Below are positions 51,450 to 61,039 of a DNA stretch of 64,000 nt, piece after piece. Position numbers and translations under genes: made by a program. Under the pieces are notes generated by a model. The model searched no databases. It was not told where the DNA came from and saw only the letters and a list, made by a program, of their open reading frames with translations. How positions within the stretch are numbered: position 1 is the first letter of the stretch; each line of letters starts with the position of its first letter. The stretch spans positions 189,607,257 through 189,671,256 of the forward strand of contig NC_135502.1 in NCBI RefSeq assembly GCF_052857255.1. The letters are read 5' to 3'. The stretch is from Amblyomma americanum. Taxonomy: Eukaryota > Arthropoda > Arachnida > Ixodida > Ixodidae.

Positions 51450-51960
51450 TTAATCACATAGAGGAAGAAAAAATGACCCCAGAAGCCAAGTTTGATGAGT
51501 GTAGAGTAAATTATTTATTTATAGGTAAAATGTCAAAATGGTGTCGCAGAAGCGCGGATGTCGATATAGCCACGGTAATGGTGGGACGTCACATCTGCCG
51601 GATGTTGTCACAGCATAGTAAAATAGCTCGGGAACTAATAAAGTTACGAGAACAAGAATGGCTGCATTAGATGTAGTAGGAAAAATTGTAACAAGAAGCT
51701 AAGTTTGACGACAGTAGAGTAATTAGTTAAGTTTAGGCAAAAATGTCACAAATGCGTCGCTGCAGCGCGGACGTCGATATACCCGCGGGAACAGTTGGAC
51801 GTCACATCCACCGAAAGTCGTCACACATTGTGAAATAACTGGGGAATTAATAAAGATAAGAGAACAAGAACGGTTGTCAAAAGGTTGTCAAAAAATTGCG
51901 TGAAAAAATAGTGTGACGTCAAATTCACCGCAAGTCGTCAGAGCACACTGGAAAAAACGC
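51450..51960. repeat. ~213-bp tandem repeat, 2.3 copies
   Basis: The segment from AGCCAAGTTTGA (51484) recurs from AGCTAAGTTTGA (51697) with ~75 percent identity by eye. Shared blocks include GCGCGGAYGTCGATATA, GGACGTCACATC and AGAACAAGAA. A partial third copy around GTGACGTCAAATTCACCG ends near 51950. The flank at ~51340 carries AAGGCGAAAGCCGTTAA, also seen inverted near 30148. Confidence 0.65.
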
Positions 51961-51964
51961 CGAA

Positions 51965-53925
51965 TGGGCGATAAAAAACTCTGGATTTAGTAATTAGTAA
52001 TCATAATTCACAGAGGCAGCAACAGTAGCAGCCAAAGTCGCGCGGAAAGGCTTTCGAACCACGCAGTTTAAATAGTCAAAGTGCCCCCGCCCCCAATTTT
52101 TTTCACGCGATGTGGCCAAAATCAGCTCTGCCACAGCGCTGAGGTTACCCGCTTGTTCGAAAGTCTAAACATCTGCCAATTAGAAACCTTTAAGTGCAAT
52201 CTACTGCATTACACCATCCTAACTTATATGCCGAAAAAAGGGGTCTTCTATCTCACAAAGCCAATTTAAAAAAAATTGGAGAAAGATGAAACTACTTCTA
52301 ACGTTGAATTTTTCATCCCTATCCTCCATCGCTGACATTGTACATGATTTTTTTAATGGCAGCAAACCGATGGACCTTTTGCACCGGTGGACGTTACATA
52401 TAATTTGTGAGCTGTAGGTCTTTGGCGCAGTTCTATAGAAGTGGCACCGCCGAAGCAAAACACGCCTTCGGCAGAGATTTTGTGCAATGGCCTTATAGTC
52501 GAAGTAGAATTTTGAAAGGAGACAGGTTGGACAATACTGACGCCACCAATAATTTATTTTCAACCGAGCATTTCGAGACAAATATGGTCCCTTCTTGAGG
52601 AGCGATTGAGTTGCGAGCCAGTAGCTGCAGAGAACAGCCTCCGTTTTTATTTTGTTAACACGTGGCGAAGTCCATTAACATACGCGGAGCGGAGCTTTCC
52701 CAGAGCCCTATTCACATTCGCCTTTGTTAGCCGGATATTATATGACTCAACGTGGCTTCTCTTGACCGAATTACGCTTCACGGCCAAGGCACTAATCTCC
52801 GAAGGTGATTCTGCGGTCGATGTGTTGAAATTGCTCAACGAAGGTGTTGCCTTCTGAATACATCGACCGGACGCCATTATTAAGTAGCCTTTTCTCAGAT
52901 TGCAGATTTTGCCTTCCAGATGGATGACGTCGGGTACATTGAGCATGGAGTTTTGTTAATTACGTCTGGGAGTTTACGGGAACGTGGTCCTTGGATCGCA
53001 GTAGAAAGCATCTGCTCGTTCAAACAGGTTCGAGACACACAGATATGTTTTCGGAAACAAGTAAAAGTGTAGAAATGCTTCGGCAAGCTTGTTCCTTTTT
53101 TCTTTTTTCACCGAAAGACTCAACATACATGACTAACTAGCCGAGCACATTCTTTGGACGCAGAAGACAAACTATTTTTGTGATTTCGTATTGAAATACA
53201 CAATTATTTCTTGTTTTCAGCGCCGGCAGCTCGTTCAGCTAGGGGAACGCACGCTGTCAGAGGTTGCAGCCTCTCTTGTGAAGGCGGTTATGGGCCTTCC
53301 CGCACAGCTCAATTTCAGCAAGAAAAGCTTTATTTTGGCAAGGCACTGCGGAGTGGCTACAGGCATTTTTATTCTAATCCTTACTGCCTGTACTAGCTAT
53401 CCTAGCTACTATTGTGGAAGACGCCTTTTGCAAAATAACGTTTTCCTTTGCTGTTTGTACGTGCAGATGTGAACAAAGAAAAGAAGACAGCTCTGCCGAT
53501 TTTCGTGGCATACGTCATCAGGAGGCTGCCCGCAGCTTGGGACAGGGAAAGGCGGCTATTAAAAGTGCATGGCTGCGATGCCGGCTGGCTGGGATAGCAC
53601 GTGACCCTGCTCTCAGTGCAGCCGCTTCCTTGAACCCGGGGACAGCTTTAGCAGCGGAGCTTTTGACGAGGTGTTCGAGCTCTGATGACACCCTACCGGA
53701 CTAATTAATCGCTTCCGCACATCCTCCCCATCCCAGTCTATACCTGCGGCACCTTGTGATGAGTAATACATGTCCAGAGATTAAACTTGCTGGTTTACTC
53801 ATTTTAGGTGCTTGTAACAATAGAATGTGGCATCTACAGACTCGTTGCATAGATTATGCATGCCGAGCTTAAACATTCGTCACACATGGATTGGGCAGTG
53901 CAACGCACAGGATAGAGCATACGCA
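51965..53925. other. No recognisable gene
   Basis: AT-rich with short ORFs. The longest (120 codons, minus, 52581-52219) has no recognisable domain. Nothing repetitive stands out. Confidence 0.4.
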
Positions 53926-53929
53926 ATGT

Positions 53930-54130
53930 TGGGGAACAACTAATGGGACAGCCAGAGAGTATGCCTAGATGCATGCAGTCAACATTCAGCGCAGCGGGTA
54001 AGCTTGGGTGGGCAAAATTGGGTAGCCAGAGAGTGTGTCTGGATGCCTGTGATAAACAACCAGTGTGTAAGCTTGGGCGGGAAATATTGGATAGCTGGCA
54101 ACTTGGGCCGGCTGCCATGCGATTGATACG
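53930..54130. repeat. Short imperfect repeats around (A)AGCTTGGG(T/C)GGG
   Basis: Blocks GCCAGAGAGTRTG (53950, 54033) and TAAGCTTGGGYGGG (53999, 54068) repeat with a period of about 70-83 bp. Two to three diverged units; no coding frame. Confidence 0.45.
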
Positions 54131-54134
54131 ACAT

Positions 54135-56040
54135 TGATGTATCCTGCATGGCTGATATTGAATAGCCTAAGCATGGCATTGAAGCCATTCTGTTACCTTG
54201 TATGTCAGTTATTGGCTGCTGATTGAAAAGCCAATGTAGCGCACTCGCTAAAACACTAGATCGGGTAGCCCCAAGTCGGACGCCATTATAGGCCTTTATT
54301 TGAGCCAATTTTCCCCAGTATTCCACCAGTGCCTTGCCATTGTCGCCGTGCCATTGTCGTGTGTATACTGTTCAAATTAAGCGCGACACTTGAGCCGATG
54401 AGCATGCCGGACCGCTGAATGCAGGTACCTGCCACCTCCGCTAGACACCAAAATCATTTGCAGATAGAAGAATAGTAGCTCCAGGAAATATTCCACTGAT
54501 ATACCGCTATTGTTTATAAAGTGACTCTCAACGTTCTCCCTGACGCATTCTCTGACATGTTTCATGAGTCTCAGATGCGGCAATGAGTAATATATATCTT
54601 CGATGCCGAAGCTGAAAGCGTATACAACGGAAATTTTTGTGTTTGACAGTGTATCGCTAACCTCCTCCGACCTGTTTGCATAAAACGGGTACCTTATGTG
54701 CAATAAAGTTACTTGCGGTGTTTCATTGCAATGCTTTCTCAAGCTACAAACCTTTTATTTCCAAATCACTATGTTGTCTGAAATAGGTAACACCAACATA
54801 AAGCGGACATCACACTCATCAGCTCAAGTGTCGCGCCTGTTCTGAGCTGTATATATATTTAGGCGCAGGTAACAAAAATTAACTTAAGGACAGTATTTCG
54901 ATATCTTACGGCGCATGGATGACTATCAGGATGCGCAACAGACTCACGCCTCTCCTGGAGTTGCAAATGAATTTTTTTCGGTATATTCAATCAAGGCGCC
55001 TGAACTGAGGTTCACCTATTAGATGACTAATGAAGGCAGTCTGCAGTTCCTGTGTCGCTACGCTCCAAGAACTCAAAAAACACTCCTTGATTTTGTCTCC
55101 AACCATTCAAACCTTGTCAAGTAAGGAATCGCTATGACTTGCCTTCGATCGGCAAATAAGATGTACTGCCCATAACAAGGTCAACTCGAACATCGCAGTG
55201 TGGTCTGGATGCACACCGGCTGGATGTTCGCAAAACATGCTGGTGTCTACTTGCAACAGGCTACTTCAGAAGATAAAGGTGAAGAACAGGAAAGTAGTTG
55301 AAGAGGGCACATGTAAAACGAGAAACAAAGTGCCATTTTTGGATAGCGCTGAAGTGAACAAGACTGCAGCTTCTTTGAAACGCGATGATGATGATGACAG
55401 CTCGAATTTCAATGGAAGCAAAATTCTAGATGCCCCTCTATTTTGTGTTGCTAGTGAAGGTTAAGGAATTCCAGATAATGGAAATTTCTGGAGCCTTTCA
55501 CAACAGCGTCCCTCATAGCCCGTGTAGGCTCGGGACGTTTAACCCCATAAACCATGAAATGGATCCCGTTCACTTGTGGACATTTATACATGGGCCAAAG
55601 AGGCAGGTGCCTCAAAGAACACCTGTCATAACACGAACAATCGTTGGGCGGATCCGGTTCTTCGAAACTGGTCACACATTATAAAGCCTGCCCGTACGTC
55701 TATATTTCGAAAAATCGGTTGTGCTGCATCGCTGCAGAGACCACCTGGTCCCGTAAATAGGAGAGGCGCACTCCATCTTTCAGGAAGCAGATTTTTGTGC
55801 GAGCAGCACTTCCGTGGCCTTTTCAAGCCTAGAGGTAGCTTTTGGAACGAGATGGACGCTTTCGGTGTCAAAGAACGATAGTCTGAGATATAATTTTTTA
55901 TTTTCTTTACTTTTTTAAATATATTACATTACAGCTTGGCGGTTGGATGTTTAACAGTATTTTTTTCTAATTAACAAGCAGTTTTAGCTCAGCGCTTGTG
56001 CTCAACGCTTGTGTATTACCTGACCATGTCATTTTTTTTA
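54135..56040. other. No recognisable gene
   Basis: AT-rich. ORFs of 80-120 codons on both strands without motifs. A (GATGAT) run at ~55385 is the only simple repeat. Confidence 0.4.
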
Positions 56041-56044
56041 TTTG

Positions 56045-56600
56045 CCTTGCTTCATTCCTTCAAGTTGCAATAAAAACTCGCCCACTACGTCATGTTGCCA
56101 CAGAAACCTCTCCCATATCTGTACAATTAACCCTTTCCTGTGGCCTCTGCAACCACCCTATCTCCGCAAACTTTTTATCTCATCCGCCCATCTAACGTTC
56201 TGGCGTCCCATGCTACGCTTTTCTTCCAGTGGTATTCACTGTGTGATCCTTTAAGACTGTCCACAATCTTTGCCTTCGGATTACATGCCCTGCCCAAGTC
56301 AATGAATTCCGCTTATTTTCGGCTAGAATGTCATTAACCAGAGTTTGATCCGTGACACACTTTCCCTCTTCCTGTCGTTCTGTGTTACGCTTATCACTTT
56401 CTTTTCAATAGCTCGCTCAGCTGTCCGCAAATTAAGTTGAACCTTTTTAGTTTTTTTGTACACAATCTCCCCTCCGTCCTTCAACAGATCTGCTGGTACA
56501 TGATCCTCACCAGCTGCTTTCGCTCATTGCATTGATCCTAAGCCTCTCTTTCCTTTTTAATGATGGGATGGCTTACTAACAGGTGCTGGTGCCTCTGTTT
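56045..56600 (-). pseudogene. RTE-like LINE fragment, RT C-terminal region
   Basis: Translated on the minus strand with frame changes: LNLRTAERAIEKKVISV then NDRKRESV (56440-56370), and RITE, IPLEEKRSMGRQNVRWADEI (56245-56180). These are the closing segments of RTE-like ORF2 proteins, where an RTAQRAMERRMLG block is followed by EWIP and then a KRSM-R-Q-RW-D-I motif. Many stops; very old. The RT catalytic core is not visible. Confidence 0.65.
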
Positions 56601-56609
56601 TTAACCTTC

Positions 56610-57035
56610 TGATTACATTATGTAGTTTTTTCACTTGTGAAGAACTCTTCGGCTAATTTACTAGCATATCCATATATCTTGGGTCATTTCCTTCTTTGCT
56701 TCTTAACGCTAACCTCTGGTTTTTACCTATGCCTAGTATCCTCTTCGCCGCTTTTAGGCTACCTCTGTTTGTTAGGGAATTCTCTATTCTTTGCAAGTTT
56801 CTTCTTTCCTCTCAGCAAATCTAAGCCGAATTTAGGCCTTACCATAATGTGGTCGCTACAACGCACCTTTCCGATCACCGGCATGTTGTGCACGATGACA
56901 GGGTGAGTGCATAGTACGAAGACTATTTAGTTTCTGCTCCTACTACGGCTACTCATTTCCCTGCTCATGAAGCCTAGGCCATAACCGCCTACCGCGACAT
57001 CTCCATCCTGCTTTTGGCCCAGTGTCACGATGCAG
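56610..57035. other. No recognisable gene
   Basis: T-rich. The 89-codon plus-strand frame at 56637-56906 is hydrophobic because of T-richness and has no family signature. Confidence 0.4.
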
Positions 57036-57039
57036 CTAG

Positions 57040-57411
57040 CGTACCTCGTGGCAAAGCGTGAGGAGTATCCCAAAAATGGGGGAAAGAATGTCAAAAAGAC
57101 AGCGCGTTGTATTTTTTTTTGTTCTTCGGCCGAAGAAATGATAAACTGCTTGTTTTTCTTAGCCGGTCCGAAAGACGATACGACACAGGAAAGATCGGGT
57201 AGACCGGTGATGTGCGCTTTTTTTGTTTCCTCACTCAAGCTTGCCAGACCGGCAAACAGTGGCACGTCTTTTAAATCTTGTTTGTCTCTTTTCTTCGTAG
57301 CATTGTCGGCTTAATCCCGCGCGGACTACATTCAGGCGTGCGTTTATTATTGCGTACATTTCTCTTTTGTTGTAATTCTCTTTTGTTGTACATTTCTCTT
57401 TTGTTGCCATT
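57040..57411 (+). repeat. Segment upstream of PLE-2, related to 61480-61830
   Basis: GGCAAAGCGTGAGGAGT (57050) and ACATTCAGGCGTGCGTTTAT (57329) have diverged counterparts at ~61482 (GGTAAAGCGTGAGAAGTG) and ~61769 (ACATTGAGGCGTGCGTTTA). A 17-bp unit containing TTCTCTTTTGTTG repeats three times at 57360-57405. This is probably an untranslated or linker part of the same Penelope-like family. Confidence 0.5.
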
Positions 57412-58137
57412 GTGAAGTCGTGCTTTGTGAGCGCTCTTGAAAAAACATGTGGGCACCGTAAAGAGGACGCCTTTCGAAGCCAAGTGGGTCGTCTTGAGCA
57501 AGCCGGATATCCAGCGCATCTCCTAATTGCTGTTGCAGAGGGCATACTGAAACAATCGCGAAATGGGCCCACCACAAATGAACGCCGAACAAAGGCAGCT
57601 GTGATACCATACCTACATGCAGTATCACACAAACTGAAAAGGATAGGAAACAGAGCGGGAATTGATATTTTCTTCTCGGCCCCGAAGAAACTGCATCAGT
57701 TGTGCAGAGAAGTAAATTCTGACACCGAACGTGAGCCCGACTGCGTGACGAGGCACCGTCCGCGTCTCGTCGATTGCGAAAAAGATGTCGTATATTCAAT
57801 TCCCCTGTCGTGCGGCAGCATCTATATAGGCCAAACAGGGAGATGTCTGAACACAAGGCTACAAGAGCACAAAAGGAACCTAAGGGACCCAAACTCAGGG
57901 GAACTCGCCTTACACTGTAGCCAGTGCAAAGGCTGCACCCCTGCCCTTGAAAGCACAGTTATTCTTCGTAAGTGTCGGGACACCACCACGAGGTTGATAG
58001 CAGAAGCTCTGGCGATATCAAAATGCGCAGATAAGTGTGTCAGCAACCCCTCTGTGTGCCTTAGTGGAAAAGAAATGTCATTTCTGAACGCCAATGATAG
58101 GACAAAAGATTGGAGGAACGGGAGACAATTCCGATAA
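57412..58137 (+). pseudogene. PLE-2: C-terminal part of a Penelope-like element with GIY-YIG domain
   Basis: An open frame of 241 codons ending TAA at 58137, with no ATG at its start, so it is the 3-prime part of a longer ORF. The N-terminal half (HKLKRIGNRAGIDIFFSAPKKL) matches the Penelope linker. VVYSIPLSCGSIYIGQTG with RCLNTRLQEH (57786-57870) is the GIY-YIG core with the conserved Arg. CSQCKGC adds a Cys cluster. The sequence is quite different from PLE-1, so it is a second family. The RT part is missing. AATAAA at ~58221 may be its polyadenylation signal. Confidence 0.82.
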
Positions 58138-58139
58138 TC

Positions 58140-59855
58140 GTGCCACGAATGCGTGAGGTGATGTGTTGGTTTCTGTTTTGTTGTTTTGTGCCTAGTTCTT
58201 ATATAGGCTGGCTCAGAGCAATAAAACACAGTTGTTAGTCAGCGCTTGTGTTTGCGTCCTTCTCGTCTCGTATTTGTTACTGCTGCGCTGCAATTTTTCC
58301 AGTATGCAGAACCAACTAGCCAGTCACTATGTTTTAAGTAATTAATTAAGCCTGAAAGATGAAGAGAAGTGGTCTATTGGCTACAGATATTTTTGGAGGT
58401 TATTGTCTATAGGCCAAGGATAGAGTTATGGCGGGAATGCAACAGGATGTTAGCGCGAAGGGGAGCGCAGGAGGTTGGCGGTGCGGCAACCGAAAAGATC
58501 GGTCGTGTGCGGCTGGTTGTGTTCCCGGGGCCGCGGAGTTGGAACGCATTGTCGTGACCGGCGGCCACCCAGGTTGGCTGTGTGGTGGCCGGCGGTTTTC
58601 TGGATTCCTCGAAGTTCGAGGTTCTCAATTTTGTTGAAACTGAGAGGCCGAAAGCTTGCCGCATATCTAGACCAGTTGTGTACAAATTGCAATAAGTCCT
58701 TATTGAGGAAAGCTTTTCAAGTGTCTCACTGTCCGAAGTCCCGCACACCTGTCTGAACGCACCAATCGTGAAGCACGTGCCCACTGTAACTCACGTGACG
58801 CGCCCTCTACCACTCCAAGGTAACATCAGGATTCAACATTGGCGAGAGAGAAAGCAAACAATCGCAACTGGCGCAGCCGGCAAGCACCGCTGCTTACCGA
58901 CGGTAATCGGAAAGGGAGTGACAATACAGGTTGAGAAGAGGTCGAACTAGTCGGATCACATGGAATATTTGGGCTTAGGTGGGGAAGTGAAGTGGAAAGG
59001 TGGGCACCAAATGAGAAAAGGAACGGATATCAAGAACGAAGAACGACGGCGCAAAAAGAAGAGAGAACAGACAGATCGCCATCGTTCATCACCAATCATT
59101 GTAGCTTCGACACTGATGTAGATGTGTGGGAGAATCGAGGTCACGAAGAGAGCAAAGGAGGACGGACTGAAAGTGAACTGCACCTGAGAGTGTTGCGTCG
59201 TTACGTACCAGGCCTGGTGGCGTATCACATTGAGCGAACTGTGAGAGAACTCAGGAACTTGGGCTGGTTGAAGAGCTTTAAGATGAGGGCAGCAAAATAA
59301 AATCGGTGTGCAAACAGTGCTGCTCTGAGCTTTTGTTATCTTACGAGGGGAAAGAGAAAACTACTGTCGCCAGAGATGGATGATAACACCACATGAGGAA
59401 TGATTGACGCAAGCACTGAATAGGGCCAAACTTGACCCAAATGTAAATTAAAATTTTAGATATGGGGCTAAAGACGGCCAAAATTGAGTTGGAGACAGAG
59501 AAATCATGAAGACAAGGGAGAGTTGATCTTTCAAAAGGGAACAAGCAATAAAACTTTTCACAATGCTGAGCAGTGTACGACCTCGAATACTGAAACCTAA
59601 TCATTTCGATCGGCGTAGTTTCATACTGCGGAGATGCTGTTTCACTCCTTCAGACTACCGGAAAGTGTGCAATCCTTCACCCTGATTCCATACCTCACTA
59701 AACGCAAGTGGTTTCTGAGCAAGCAAAATGGCACAAAATAACTACCTGAGTATTAGCAAGTGAAGGAAGAAATTTTGAGGGAATTGCGACAGAGTCCGGC
59801 GTAATTCAAAAGAATGTTCGACGCGGCTAAGAAAGGACCGCAGGAATCGCGGCTT
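58140..59855. other. No recognisable gene
   Basis: Short ORFs on both strands. The only structure noted is a perfect 8-bp hairpin, CGGCCACC...GGTGGCCG, near 58562-58600. No domain supports the 125-codon minus frame at 58784-58407. Confidence 0.4.
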
Positions 59856-59860
59856 CAGAT

Positions 59861-60508
59861 CGGATGCCTACTTCGGAGCTATTACTCTTATCAGCAGTAG
59901 AACAGCCACCGAATCAGAAGAGCTGATGGAGCTGGTAGTGTTTGATAAGCTGAATGAGGTACTGTATAATGCCGCGCTGAGACACATAGCTCTTCAGGAA
60001 TATAGAAACGGGCCGCAAATAGACCGATATATACAAGTAGTCGAGGCTCTGGACAGCAGCCGAGGGAAATCGTCGGGAGATAGCGTTCCGCGCATGAGTA
60101 CGGCTTGTGGTTAATGCCGTAGAAGAGAAGTGATGGCTGGGGCGTCGCAACTGCATAGGTAAGAACAGTGGAGGTGAAGCCTACTTCGGATGCCTACTTC
60201 GGAGCTATTACTCTTATCAGCAGAAGAACAGCCACCGAATCGGAAGAGCTGATGGAGCTGGTAGTGTTTGATAAGCTGAATGAGGTACTGTATAATGACG
60301 CGCTGAGACACATAGCTCTTCAGGAATATAGAAACGGGCCGCAAATAGACCGACATATACAAGTAGTCGAGGCTCTGGACAGCAGCCGAGGGAAATCGTC
60401 GGGAGATAGCGTTCCGCGCATGAGTACGGCTTGTGGTTAATGCCGTAGAAGAGAAGTGATGGCTGGGGCGTCGCAACTGCATGGGTAAGAACAGTGGAGG
60501 CGAAGCAT
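59861..60508 (+). repeat. 325-bp tandem duplication of a gag segment
   Basis: 59861-60185 and 60186-60508 are ~98 percent identical by eye (about six substitutions). Each copy encodes the same segment (EELMELVVFDKLNEVLYN...). The period is not a multiple of three, so the duplication shifts the frame. Confidence 0.85.
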
Positions 60509-61000
60509 GCGCCATTTAAACCACATACGACGACAAACCAGTGCTACCGTTGTGGCCGGCCAGGTCACATTGCTAGGGAGTGTCAAGACACTGAAGTGAA
60601 AATCAGAATCTGAGATTCAGGTGTTCCTAACGTTATCATCCAGGGACATATTGCTGGCAGGAATTGGGAGCCGGATAGGGAAAAGAACTCCGCGTCGCCT
60701 CACTATTACCACTGTGCAGTTTAGGGCATATGCCCCGAGAAGGCCAAGAAACAAAGGCTAGGAAGCTGCTGCCAGAGTGATATAACGCTTATAACGCTGA
60801 AATCATGTGCCAGACTCAAGAGTCAACGGCAAGCACTGGTGGGCGTAGACACATAAGGTGGCAATGTTTCCTTGCGTTCATGCGAAGCTGTCACCTCGGC
60901 ACGACTATATTCGGGAGCAGATATCACAGTGGACAGGAAACGGTAGCTCCACGAGGGAAAATATCATTCAAGGGATCGCCCGGAGACCAATTTGGGGCTG
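60168..61000 (+). pseudogene. gag: LTR-retrotransposon gag remnant with SCAN-like stretch and zinc knuckle
   Basis: The open segment 60168-60440 contains ESEELMELVVFDKLNEVLYN and LQEYRNGPQIDRHIQVVEAL. The helix pattern resembles the SCAN domain, which is known to derive from a gypsy-type (Gmr1-like) gag capsid. In another frame, CYRCGRPGHIARECQ (60542-60583) is a perfect CX2CX4HX4C zinc knuckle. Stops and frame changes separate them. Beyond 60600 a poor protease-like segment (VGVDT near 60840) may follow. No LTRs, RT or integrase are visible nearby, so it is an isolated fragment. Confidence 0.6.
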
Positions 61001-61039
61001 ATCTGGCGTATGTGCCACTAATAATTGATTAGAAGGTCC

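Noticed and set aside
58562..58600. Hairpin CGGCCACC/GGTGGCCG as a structured RNA or terminator
   Set aside because: An isolated 8-bp stem is expected by chance in a GC-rich stretch of this size; there is no conserved context.
58407..58784. 125-codon minus-strand ORF
   Set aside because: Overlaps equally long plus-strand frames in GC-rich DNA, and none has a recognisable domain.
60830..60860. Retropepsin active site (VGVDT) after the 60.5-kb zinc knuckle
   Set aside because: The DTG is interrupted by a stop codon and the flanks do not match a protease well enough to call it.
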